Assembly (NCBI GenBank): GCA_030690515.1
Contig: JAUYGP010000341.1
Span: 1 to 6,606 of the forward strand
Source of the DNA: Giesbergeria sp.
GTDB taxonomy: Bacteria; Pseudomonadota; Gammaproteobacteria; Burkholderiales; Burkholderiaceae_C
DNA length: 6,606 nucleotides
Reading direction: 5' to 3'
Positions 1 through 4,969 of this stretch are shown here, in pieces; position 1 is the stretch's first letter, and every line of letters starts with the position of its first letter. The position numbers were made by a program, and so were the translations under genes. Under the pieces are notes generated by a model. The model did not search any database, was not told the origin of the DNA, and saw only the letters and a list, made by a program, of their open reading frames with translations.

Positions 1-202
1 TGTCAGCGCCCTGCTCTCCCACGGGCGTGACGCAACCGAGAACCAGGTCGTCTACCTGCGCGGTATCGAGCTGGTTGCGCTGCTGCAAGGCTTGCAGCAG
101 CGTGCGCAGCAGCCACACCGGCGTGGCCTGGTGCAGGCCACCGTCTTTTTTACCCTTGCCGCGCGGGGTACGTACAGCGTCGAAAATATAGGCTTCGGTC
201 AT
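1..202 (-). CDS. Acetyl-CoA acyltransferase (thiolase), N-terminal part, runs off the window
   Basis: The first 67 residues are visible and begin MTEAYIFDAVRTPRGKGKKD, the typical thiolase opening (A-x-R-TP-x-G-x-x-x-G), followed by a helix and the strand VDDLVLGCVTPVGEQG that leads towards the active-site Cys, which lies outside the window. Thiolases cleave 3-ketoacyl-CoA in the last step of beta-oxidation in the cytoplasm. The ATG is preceded by AAAGGAG at 206-212, a good ribosome binding site. The gene starts 39 bp after the acyl-CoA dehydrogenase stop on the same strand, so the two are probably co-transcribed. Family assignment is firm. The substrate range (acetoacetyl-CoA or longer chains) cannot be told from this fragment. 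Confidence 0.88.
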   Translation of the reverse strand, partial: MTEAYIFDAVRTPRGKGKKDGGLHQATPVWLLRTLLQALQQRNQLDTAQVDDLVLGCVTPVGEQGAD

Positions 203-241
203 GGAAGCTCCTTTAGTGGTGAATGGGTTTCCGGTCTGGCA

Positions 242-1396
242 TCAGAGGAAGCGCGAGGCCAGCTCTTTCATGATTTCGTTGGTACCGCCATAGATGCGCT
301 GCACACGGGCATCGGCATACAGGCGGGCAATCGGGTATTCCTTCATGTAGCCGTAGCCGCCAAAGAGCTGCAGGCATTCATCGATCAGCTTGCACTGGTT
401 CTCGGAGATCCAGTATTTGATGAGTGCGGCGCGGTCCACGCCCAGCTCACCCTTGAGGTGCGCGACCAAGGCCGCATCGACCAGCGCGCGTGAGGCCATC
501 AGCAGCGCCTGGCATTCGGCCAGCTTGAAACGGGTGTTTTGGAACGAGAAAATCGGCTTGCCAAACGCCTTGCGCTCCTTGGTGTAGGCCAGCGTTTCCT
601 GCATGGCCAGCTCCATGGCGGCAATACCGGCAAACGCCACGATCAGGCGCTCCTGCGGCAACTCCTGCATGAGTTGCACGAAACCCTGCCCCTCATGCCC
701 ACCCAACAGGTTGGCAGCCGGAATCACCATATCGTCGAAAAACAACTCCGAGGTATCCTGCGCGTCCATACCCAGTTTCTCGAGATTGCGGCCGCGGCGG
801 AAGCCCTGCACCTGATCGGACTCGACCACCATCAACGACATGCCTTGCGCTCCCTGGTCCTTGTCGGTCTTGCAGACGACGATGATCAGGTTGCCGAGCT
901 GCCCATTGGTGATGAAGGTCTTGCTGCCGTTGATGCGGTAGTTGTCACCCTCTTTGATCGCGGTGGTGCGCACCGCCTGTAGGTCGGAGCCCGTGCCCGG
1001 CTCGGTCATGGCAATGGCGCCGATCAACTCGCCCGTCGCCAGGCGCGGGAGCCAGCGCTTCTTCTGCTCTTCGGTGCCATGGTGCAGGATGTAGGGCGCC
1101 ACGATGCCCGAGTGCAGCGAGCCGCCAAATCCCGAAACGTTGGCCGAACCCTGCGCCAGGATGAGCACCGCCTCATGGCCAAAGTCTCCGCCGCCACCGC
1201 CGTATTCCTCGGGCATGGAAGCACACAGGAAACCATTGGCGCCGGCCTCTTCCCAGGCTTCGCGGTCCAACATACCCGCCTTGCGCCAGGCTTCGTCCTT
1301 GGGCGCCCACTGCTCCTTGAAAAAACGACTCGCCGAGTCGTACAGCATCTGGTGCTCTTCAGTCATCCAGGCAGGGGCGAAATTTTGAATAGCCAC
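242..1396 (-). CDS. Acyl-CoA dehydrogenase, long-chain/isovaleryl-type
   Basis: This is a 384-residue flavoenzyme that would introduce the alpha-beta double bond into acyl-CoA and pass electrons to ETF. Visible landmarks are the N-terminal helical domain (WMTEEHQMLYDSASRFFKEQ), the FAD-contacting strand AMTEPGTGSDL (about 129-139), RKAFGKPI (275-282), QLFGGYGYMKEYPIAR (343-358) and the C-terminal IYGGTNEIMKEL (368-379). The last motif has Gly where medium/short-chain enzymes carry the catalytic Glu. The base is instead probably Glu249 in LPQERL, as in mammalian LCAD and isovaleryl-CoA dehydrogenase. I chose the GTG start because GGAGGA lies 9 nt upstream and the length then fits the family. 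An in-frame ATG at 1519 would add 41 unlike residues and cover the operator. The thiolase follows as an operon partner. Substrate is uncertain. Confidence 0.93.
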   Translation of the reverse strand: MAIQNFAPAWMTEEHQMLYDSASRFFKEQWAPKDEAWRKAGMLDREAWEEAGANGFLCASMPEEYGGGGGDFGHEAVLILAQGSANVSGFGGSLHSGIVAPYILHHGTEEQKKRWLPRLATGELIGAIAMTEPGTGSDLQAVRTTAIKEGDNYRINGSKTFITNGQLGNLIIVVCKTDKDQGAQGMSLMVVESDQVQGFRRGRNLEKLGMDAQDTSELFFDDMVIPAANLLGGHEGQGFVQLMQELPQERLIVAFAGIAAMELAMQETLAYTKERKAFGKPIFSFQNTRFKLAECQALLMASRALVDAALVAHLKGELGVDRAALIKYWISENQCKLIDECLQLFGGYGYMKEYPIARLYADARVQRIYGGTNEIMKELASRFL

Positions 1397-1405
1397 GGGT
1401 TCTAA

Positions 1406-1411
1406 TCCTCC
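1406..1411 (-). promoter_or_regulatory. Shine-Dalgarno site fixing the GTG start of the acyl-CoA dehydrogenase
   Basis: On the minus strand GGAGGA is followed by 9 nt and then GTG at 1396. No comparable site precedes the upstream ATG at 1519. Confidence 0.8.
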
Positions 1412-1440
1412 GGTAGAGCAAACAAAAGAACTTGCATCGA

Positions 1441-1470
1441 TGTATCGCAACACTACAGCGGTAATTTCAA
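1441..1470 (-). promoter_or_regulatory. Possible promoter of the acyl-CoA dehydrogenase operon
   Basis: On the minus strand TTGAAA (1465-1470) is followed after 18 nt by GATACA (1441-1446). The -35 match is good and the -10 weak (3 of 6). The -35 hexamer lies inside the palindrome at 1459-1476, so a bound repressor would block it. This is inference from spacing and consensus only. Confidence 0.35.
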
Positions 1471-1476
1471 TTACCG
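1459..1476. promoter_or_regulatory. Palindromic operator O1, probable TetR-family binding site
   Basis: CGGTAATTTCAATTACCG is a perfect inverted repeat with 8-bp arms and a 2-bp centre, in the region shared by the divergent tetR and acyl-CoA dehydrogenase genes. It overlaps the best -35 candidate for the dehydrogenase. A near copy (12 of 18 positions identical) lies at 1636-1653. A short palindrome beside a divergently transcribed TetR gene is the usual arrangement for that family. Binding is inferred. Confidence 0.65.
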
Positions 1477-1525
1477 AAAAATGATCCGCCAACAAAGATC
1501 CATCTGCAAGCTCTTGCATGTGCCA

Positions 1526-1558
1526 TCACCCTTTTCATACAAGAGAATATGAGGGTGA
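1526..1558. repeat. Interrupted inverted repeat between the divergent promoters
   Basis: TCACCC-TTT-TCATA pairs with TATGA-GGGTGA around an 8-nt centre (CAAGAGAA). It is 11 bp of perfect complementarity interrupted by a 3-nt bulge on the left. It differs in sequence from O1 and O2, so it may be a site for another regulator or chance. No U-tract follows on either strand, so it does not look like a terminator. Confidence 0.4.
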
Positions 1559-1635
1559 CGCGTCAGTCCGTATCTTGACCAAACTGGCTCTCAATGACAA
1601 GTTGACGCAGTTTTCTTTCGCTGCAAGAACTCATT

Positions 1636-1653
1636 TGGTAATATAGATTTCCA
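1636..1653. promoter_or_regulatory. Operator O2 over the tetR start, near copy of O1
   Basis: TGGTAATATAGATTTCCA is an imperfect 18-bp palindrome with GGTAAT on the left and ATT-CC on the right, identical to O1 at 12 of 18 positions. It contains the likely tetR -10 hexamer TAATAT (1639-1644) and ends on the A of the tetR ATG, so binding would block tetR's own transcription. The site is seen in sequence; its autoregulatory role is inferred. Confidence 0.5.
1639..1644 (+). promoter_or_regulatory. Candidate -10 element of tetR (possible leaderless transcript)
   Basis: TAATAT lies 8 nt before the tetR ATG, so transcription would start at or just before the start codon. The sequence at -35 (TTTCGC with a 17-nt spacer) is poor. 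A TTGACG further upstream (from about 1602) lacks a good -10 partner. Low-confidence reading. Confidence 0.35.
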
Positions 1654-2312
1654 TGACAGCCTACCCCGTTGCTCCGGCGCCCGACGCTGCACCAGCACAG
1701 CCAAATAGCAAGCCCCACCGCAGCGCCCTGCTTTCGCAGATGCGCAGCGACACCCAGGCGCGCATCGAAAAGGCGGTTCTGGCGCTATTTTCCAGCCGGG
1801 ACTTCCATGAGGTGGGCCTGATCGACGTGGCGCGCGCCGCTAATGTCTCACTGCAGACGATCTACAAGTACTTCGGCAGCAAGGAAGTGCTGGTCTACAC
1901 CATGCTCGACGTGATGCTGGGCCGCCTGGCCGAACGCATGATCGACCACCTGCAGGGCATTGACGATGTCCGCGAACGGTTGCGCAAAACCTGCTGGGTC
2001 ACTCTGGACTACATGGACAAGCACCCGGCCTTGATGCTGCTCATGTTCACGGCCGTGCCGGTATCACGGCACAAGAACATCGACATCTACGAAAGCCCCG
2101 AGCTGATGGGTGCTTTTTTGGGGGTATTCAAGGATGGCCAGGCCCGAGGCGTGCTCAACAGGCAGGTGTCATCCAAGGTGCTGCTGGATGTTTTCATGGG
2201 CATGATCGGCCGGGTCGTGCTGATGCACATCGTGCGCGGAGAAAAAACGCCACTGACCGATCAATTCAACGAACTGTTCCATATTTTGTGGCGTGCGATG
2301 TCGGCCGATTGA
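1653..2312 (+). CDS. TetR-family transcriptional regulator of the beta-oxidation operon
   Basis: This 219-residue protein has an Ala/Pro-rich N-terminal tail (1-22) and a TetR DNA-binding domain (about 33-80). The helix-turn-helix includes VGLIDVARAANVSLQTIYKY, followed by the family hallmark YKYFGSKEVL at 71-80. A helical ligand-binding and dimerisation domain (85-219) follows. It is divergent from the acyl-CoA dehydrogenase-thiolase pair with two matching palindromes between them, so it probably represses both and is released by an acyl-CoA or similar ligand; the ligand cannot be read from sequence. No Shine-Dalgarno precedes the ATG, and the -10-like TAATAT lies only 8 nt upstream, so the mRNA may be leaderless. 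The stop codon touches the first base of repeat element E1. Confidence 0.9.
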   Translation: MTAYPVAPAPDAAPAQPNSKPHRSALLSQMRSDTQARIEKAVLALFSSRDFHEVGLIDVARAANVSLQTIYKYFGSKEVLVYTMLDVMLGRLAERMIDHLQGIDDVRERLRKTCWVTLDYMDKHPALMLLMFTAVPVSRHKNIDIYESPELMGAFLGVFKDGQARGVLNRQVSSKVLLDVFMGMIGRVVLMHIVRGEKTPLTDQFNELFHILWRAMSAD

Positions 2313-2549
2313 ACCTAGAAACGGCAGTTGGATGTGCCCGCCGGTGCCGTGATCAGGGCGTCAGGCAAGGCGAGACGACGCGGCGGGCTCCTGCCCGCAA
2401 GGAGGAACAACGCCGCATGGCGCCCAGAGCGCGGTGCTGGCGGGTGCATAGCGCTCTCACCCATCAGGCGAACACCATCGAAGTCATCAACGATAGCTTT
2501 CATGTGGCTTCGCAAGAGATACAAAGCGGTCAACTGCCGTTTCTAGGTT
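2312..2549 (+). mobile_element. Palindromic insertion-like element E1 (MITE-like, structured)
   Basis: The 238-bp unit is bounded by a perfect 19-bp inverted repeat, AACCTAGAAACGGCAGTTG at 2312-2330 and its complement at 2531-2549. It codes for nothing recognisable. Both ends carry CTAG (2315-2318 and 2543-2546), which could be a 4-bp target duplication, leaving terminal repeats AAACGGCAGTTG. CTAG is itself palindromic, so this is ambiguous. As plus-strand RNA it folds into a three-way junction: the terminal stem, a long stem (2332-2372 with 2411-2449) capped by the hairpin GCGGGC-TCCT-GCCCGC, and a second stem (2468-2483 with 2497-2513). It directly follows the tetR stop. A shared core with E2 suggests one family. 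There is no transposase, so it would need help in trans. Confidence 0.7.
2332..2449 (+). other. Conserved structured core of E1
   Basis: CAGGCAAGGCG (2362-2372) is followed by 10 nt, a 16-nt hairpin (2383-2398), 9 nt, then CAACGCCGCATGGCGCCC (2408-2425). The outer strands 2332-2372 and 2411-2449 pair over 39 positions: 29 Watson-Crick, 7 G.U, 3 mismatches and a 2-nt AA bulge at 2367-2368. The same motifs with the same 10- and 9-nt spacings recur in E2. Whether it is transcribed as a functional RNA is unknown. Confidence 0.55.
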
Positions 2550-2718
2550 GAATGCGATGCGGCAGGAAAAAGCGTGCGGGGGTGATTGATTGCCCAAACA
2601 ACGCTGCTATTTCGCTTGCGAGGGGGCGATACATCAGCGCCTCACGCGAATCGATATTGAAGAGCACGTGCCGCTCCTGGCGCCCGGCAAATACAACGGC
2701 GTGGCTCCAGTGGGCACG
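2550..2718 (-). other. Gene-free stretch after E1, with an uninterrupted frame downstream of the YHS gene
   Basis: No convincing gene or terminator was found between E1 and the YHS stop, although this is the meeting point of tetR and the YHS gene. On the minus strand the frame of the YHS gene stays open after its TGA for about 60 codons (for example HAVVFAGRQERHVLFNID and ALMYRPLASEIAALFGQ), ending in the E1 terminal repeat. It has no good start or ribosome binding site. It could be a remnant of an older coding region or a chance open frame in GC-rich DNA. Confidence 0.25.
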
Positions 2719-3204
2719 TCAGCGTTTGGCGGCCAGGATGTCCTGCCAGGCCTTGTCGGCCTGGCGGCGGTAGGTTTTCCAGTCGCCCGCGAGCCAGCGC
2801 TGACGGCCACGCTCGGCGTAAAACAGGTGCAGCTTGTCGTCAAAAAACTCCCACACCGCGCCGTTGGTAGGAATAAGGCCTTCGCCCAGCGACAGGCCGT
2901 TGGAGCAAAACCCGTTGTACTGCGGTACATACGCGGCAGGGCTGGCGGCAAACTTGTCGGCGCTGGCCTGTGACGCAAAGCGCCACGGCACCCCGAGGTA
3001 TTGCACGGTATAGGTGCTGCTGCCATCCACCACCTGGTGGCGGGCTTTTGCCTCTGGGGTGTAGTACGACACAGCATCCTTGCCGCCAATGGCGGCGTTG
3101 CTGGCCCAACCGGTACTTACCGGCTCGGCAGCGTTGGCCCATGACACCAAGGACAAAAGCGCTGGCGCGGCGATACGGGAAAGCAAGGCGAACAAGTTGA
3201 ACAT
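2719..3204 (-). CDS. Exported YHS-domain protein
   Basis: This 161-residue protein has a Sec-type signal peptide: MFNLFALLSR, a hydrophobic stretch to about residue 22, and likely cleavage after SWANA. The rest matches the small periplasmic YHS family. It has GGKDAVSYYTPEAKA at 40-54 (family pattern G-x-D-x-V-x-Y), WRFASQASADKFAASP at 74-89, YVPQYNGFCSNGLSLGEG at 92-109 and a tryptophan-rich C-terminus. The single Cys100 lies where many relatives have CAYA; here it is CSNG. YHS domains are associated with metal binding, but the function of these exported forms is not established. The ATG at 3204 is chosen because it starts the signal peptide; the longer frame to 3453 adds 83 residues with no family resemblance. 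No good Shine-Dalgarno is visible. A small gene starts divergently 42 bp away. Confidence 0.85.
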   Translation of the reverse strand: MFNLFALLSRIAAPALLSLVSWANAAEPVSTGWASNAAIGGKDAVSYYTPEAKARHQVVDGSSTYTVQYLGVPWRFASQASADKFAASPAAYVPQYNGFCSNGLSLGEGLIPTNGAVWEFFDDKLHLFYAERGRQRWLAGDWKTYRRQADKAWQDILAAKR

Positions 3205-3230
3205 GGCGCGTGGTTTGGGTGTCGTGAATT

Positions 3231-3237
3231 GGAGGTG
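3231..3237 (+). promoter_or_regulatory. Shine-Dalgarno site for the small gene at 3247
   Basis: GGAGGTG is followed by 9 nt and then ATG. It is among the strongest ribosome binding sites in the window and is the main reason to accept this short frame. Confidence 0.5.
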
Positions 3238-3246
3238 GGTTGAAAA

Positions 3247-3393
3247 ATGAAAGAGGTCGAAATCGTCGTTAGGCAAGGTGCAAACCACATTGTGTATCGC
3301 ATCGATAGCGCCGCAGTGCGTGGGTATCAGAAGTCGTATTGGGCGGCCGAAGGCGCCAAAAACAGGGCTAGTGGTAACGAAGAGGGTTGCTGA
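3247..3393 (+). CDS. Small protein of unknown function, 48 residues
   Basis: The frame encodes MKEVEIVVRQGANHIVYRID and continues with a Tyr/Trp-containing middle (RGYQKSYW) to a polar C-terminus ending GNEEGC. It is predicted soluble, with no signal peptide or membrane segment; the N-terminal third looks like beta strands. I recognise no family. Support is the strong GGAGGTG site 9 nt upstream and its place in the otherwise empty 202-bp gap between the divergent YHS gene and the convergent GIY-YIG gene, whose stop is 14 bp from its own. Against it, the frame is short and no promoter was found. Conservation in relatives would decide. Confidence 0.42.
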   Translation: MKEVEIVVRQGANHIVYRIDSAAVRGYQKSYWAAEGAKNRASGNEEGC

Positions 3394-3406
3394 CGGCTGC
3401 GCAAAC

Positions 3407-3739
3407 TCAGGCCTGCCACACCCCAAAACCTGCCGAGCGCAGGTCAATGCCAATCTCGATCTCCCGGTCCACCGCGTCTTCGTAGCGCATGGGGTTAAAG
3501 CCCTCGTACAAATCGGGCAGCAAGTGCAGGCCGTATTGCGTCACAAACCGGTTGGCCTGGATGCCCGCCTTGTGCTTGTCAAACCGCACGTCCGGGTCCA
3601 GGCCCGTCATGCCCACATACACGCAGGGCTTGCCGTCGATGTAGTCCGGGTTGCACCTGCGAAAACGCGGCTCCAGCAGCACATCTTTGGAGAGTTCGAC
3701 CACGTAGACGTGGTGGTGGGGCTTGCGGCGGCAGGGCAT
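3407..3739 (-). CDS. GIY-YIG-like nuclease-fold protein
   Basis: From the ATG at 3739 the product has 110 residues. HVYVVEL (10-16) and CVYVGMTG (39-46) correspond to the two strands of the GIY-YIG motif. DPDVRFDKHKAG (48-59) supplies the family Arg (R52) and the H-x-x-G segment, and YEDAVDREIEIGIDLR (about 86-101) the metal-binding Glu helix. It ends GFGVWQA, typical of stand-alone GIY-YIG proteins. The first motif is degenerate (VYV instead of GIY), so cleavage activity is not assured. The frame extends to 3832, but the additional 31 residues resemble nothing and would overlap the neighbouring gene's start. No clear ribosome binding site was seen. It is divergent from the M14 hydrolase gene, with about 90 bp between starts. 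The partner or substrate is unknown. Confidence 0.6.
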   Translation of the reverse strand: MPCRRKPHHHVYVVELSKDVLLEPRFRRCNPDYIDGKPCVYVGMTGLDPDVRFDKHKAGIQANRFVTQYGLHLLPDLYEGFNPMRYEDAVDREIEIGIDLRSAGFGVWQA

Positions 3740-3830
3740 AGGGCACGGACCAATGCCCGGTATTCTATGAATGCGCTGTACCGCGCCAACCCCTACCGAC
3801 ATCAGACGCATCGCCCCGCACTCCCGCACC

Positions 3831-4955
3831 ATGACTGAAACCTTTTTCTACCCCATCGGCACACCCGGCCAACCCTGGGGCGCCGCAGCACGCGACCAGT
3901 GGCGCGCGCGCCAGGTGCGCCAGCGCAGCTATGCCGACGACGTGCTGACTGCCATCGAGGCACTGCGCGGCCGGTTGGATGTGGAGCTGTATGGCGACGT
4001 GGTCTATGCCGACGCCCAGCACCCGGCAGAACGCTTCCCCCTGCGGGCCCTGCGCAGCCGCGATTGGCAGCCCGGGCGGCCCAGCGTGCTCATCACCGGC
4101 GGCGTGCACGGCTACGAAACCAGTGGCGTGCACGGTGCACTGCGCTTTGTGGATACGCAGGCCGAGCGCTTTGCAGGCCGCGCCAACCTGCTGGTCGTGC
4201 CCTGCGTCAGCCCCTGGGCGTACGAGCGCTTTCAGCGCTGGAACTTTGACGCCATCGACCCCAACCGCGCGTTCAAAGAAGGCTCCCCCGCGCAGGAATC
4301 TGCTGCCCTCATGCGGCTGGTGGCGCAGCACCAGGCCCAGTACGGCCCGTTTGCCGCCCACATCGACCTGCACGAAACCACCGACACCGACGAATCCGAA
4401 TACCGCCCCGCCGTGGCCGCGCGCGACGGCAAGGTGTTTGAGCCCGGCAGCATCCCCGATGGCTTCTATCTGGTGGACGACACCGAGAACCCCCAGCCGG
4501 GGTTCCAGCAGGCCATCATCGAAGCCGTGAGTCGCGTGACTCATATAGCGCCTGCGGACGACAAGAACGAAATCATCGGCTCGCCCATGGTGGCGCCGGG
4601 CGTCATCCACTACCCGATGAATCAGTGGGGCCTGTGCGCGGGCATCAGCGGCGCGCGCTACACCACTACGACCGAGGTCTACCCGGACAGCCCCCGCGCC
4701 ACGCCCGAGCAGTGCATCGCCGCACAGGTGGCGGCGGTGTGCGCGGCGGTGGAGTTTGTGTGTGGGGAGACTAAGAACTTGTCCGTAAATAGGCGGGTTG
4801 AGGCTGGCGAGGCGATTCGGGATGGCAGGCAAGGCGCAACACCGCAGCAATGCCCAGTGGCATTGCGAGGATTTGCAACGCCGCCTGGCGCCCGAAGCGG
4901 CCGTCAGCCGACCCCGCTTATTTGCGGACAAGTTCTAAGTAGCGCTGTTGGTTGA
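3831..4955 (+). CDS. M14-family zinc hydrolase (aspartoacylase/carboxypeptidase-like), C-terminus extended by element E2
   Basis: The product has 374 residues as it stands. Zinc ligands are visible as H93-x-x-E96 in GGVHGYETSG and H181 in IDLHETTDTDE. DPNRAF (143-148) is the substrate-binding NR motif seen in aspartoacylase/succinylglutamate desuccinylase enzymes, and TTTEVYP supplies the catalytic Glu282. It would hydrolyse an amide or peptide bond of a small substrate in the cytoplasm; no signal peptide is seen. The start MTETFFYPIGTPG fits the family; an in-frame ATG at 3771 is possible. The family-like part ends about VEFVCGETK (315). The last 59 residues come from inserted element E2 and its right flank, and the ancestral stop was probably the TAG now at 4940. 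Whether the Arg/Pro-rich tail impairs the enzyme is unknown. A long minus-strand frame across the gene is an antisense shadow. Confidence 0.85.
   Translation: MTETFFYPIGTPGQPWGAAARDQWRARQVRQRSYADDVLTAIEALRGRLDVELYGDVVYADAQHPAERFPLRALRSRDWQPGRPSVLITGGVHGYETSGVHGALRFVDTQAERFAGRANLLVVPCVSPWAYERFQRWNFDAIDPNRAFKEGSPAQESAALMRLVAQHQAQYGPFAAHIDLHETTDTDESEYRPAVAARDGKVFEPGSIPDGFYLVDDTENPQPGFQQAIIEAVSRVTHIAPADDKNEIIGSPMVAPGVIHYPMNQWGLCAGISGARYTTTTEVYPDSPRATPEQCIAAQVAAVCAAVEFVCGETKNLSVNRRVEAGEAIRDGRQGATPQQCPVALRGFATPPGARSGRQPTPLICGQVLSSAVG
4771..4775. repeat. Left copy of CTAAG direct repeat flanking E2
   Basis: CTAAG lies directly before the E2 terminal sequence AACTTGTCCG and is matched by CTAAG at 4935-4939. 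It is consistent with a target-site duplication. Because the sequence is partly palindromic, a 3-bp TAA duplication with longer terminal repeats is equally possible. Confidence 0.6.
4776..4934 (+). mobile_element. Palindromic insertion-like element E2 inside the hydrolase gene
   Basis: The 159-bp unit has inverted ends AACTTGTCCGTAAATAGG and CTTATTTGCGGACAAGTT (22 of 24 positions paired over 4774-4797 and 4913-4936; both mismatches are G.U in plus-strand RNA). Almost the whole unit folds as one long imperfect hairpin capped by GCAATGCC-CAGT-GGCATTGC (4847-4866). CTAAG flanks both sides. Deleting the unit plus one CTAAG joins GAG-ACT-AAG-TAG, a stop in the hydrolase frame, so the insertion (net 164 bp, frame-shifting) is reconstructable. 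There is no transposase gene. It has E1's core but different termini. Confidence 0.75.
4826..4893 (+). other. Conserved structured core of E2
   Basis: CAGGCAAGGCG (4826-4836), 10 nt, a 20-nt hairpin (4847-4866), 9 nt, then CAACGCCGCCTGGCGCCC (4876-4893). CAGGC-AA-GGCG pairs fully with CGCCGCCTG, leaving the same AA bulge as in E1. The hairpin sequence is unrelated to that of E1 although its position is the same. Confidence 0.6.
4935..4939. repeat. Right copy of CTAAG direct repeat flanking E2
   Basis: It matches 4771-4775. The following bases, TAG at 4940-4942, would be the hydrolase stop codon if the element were absent. Confidence 0.6.
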
Positions 4956-4969
4956 TCGTTTTTAGTGCA

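Noticed and set aside
1397..1519. 41-residue N-terminal extension of the acyl-CoA dehydrogenase from an upstream ATG
   Set aside because: It does not resemble the family, lacks a ribosome binding site and covers the operator and promoter. GTG 1396 has a strong Shine-Dalgarno.
2401..2551. GGAGG at 2401-2405 followed by ATG 2417 inside E1 (44 codons)
   Set aside because: In E2 the same position has GAGG and CTG instead of ATG, and the stretch is better explained as paired and loop parts of the core structure.
2745..2765. Perfect hairpin GCCAGGCC-TTGTC-GGCCTGGC near the end of the YHS gene as a terminator
   Set aside because: It lies inside the coding region on both possible directions of transcription and has no U-tract.
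3273..3288. AGGCAAGGTGCAAAC resembling the E2 left core motif
   Set aside because: There is no hairpin at the expected distance and no CAACGCCGC partner. It is within the small reading frame and probably chance.
3205..3453. 83-residue upstream extension of the YHS protein
   Set aside because: The internal Met at 3204 begins a textbook signal peptide. The extension has no family similarity.
3741..3758. Short inverted repeat GGGCA/TGCCC between the GIY-YIG and hydrolase genes
   Set aside because: Five-base arms with an 8-nt loop are expected by chance in GC-rich DNA.
3765..4931. 388-codon minus-strand open frame opposite the hydrolase gene
   Set aside because: The plus-strand frame has clear catalytic motifs. 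The antisense frame is a long shadow of GC-rich codon use, with low-complexity His/Gly/Arg-rich sequence.
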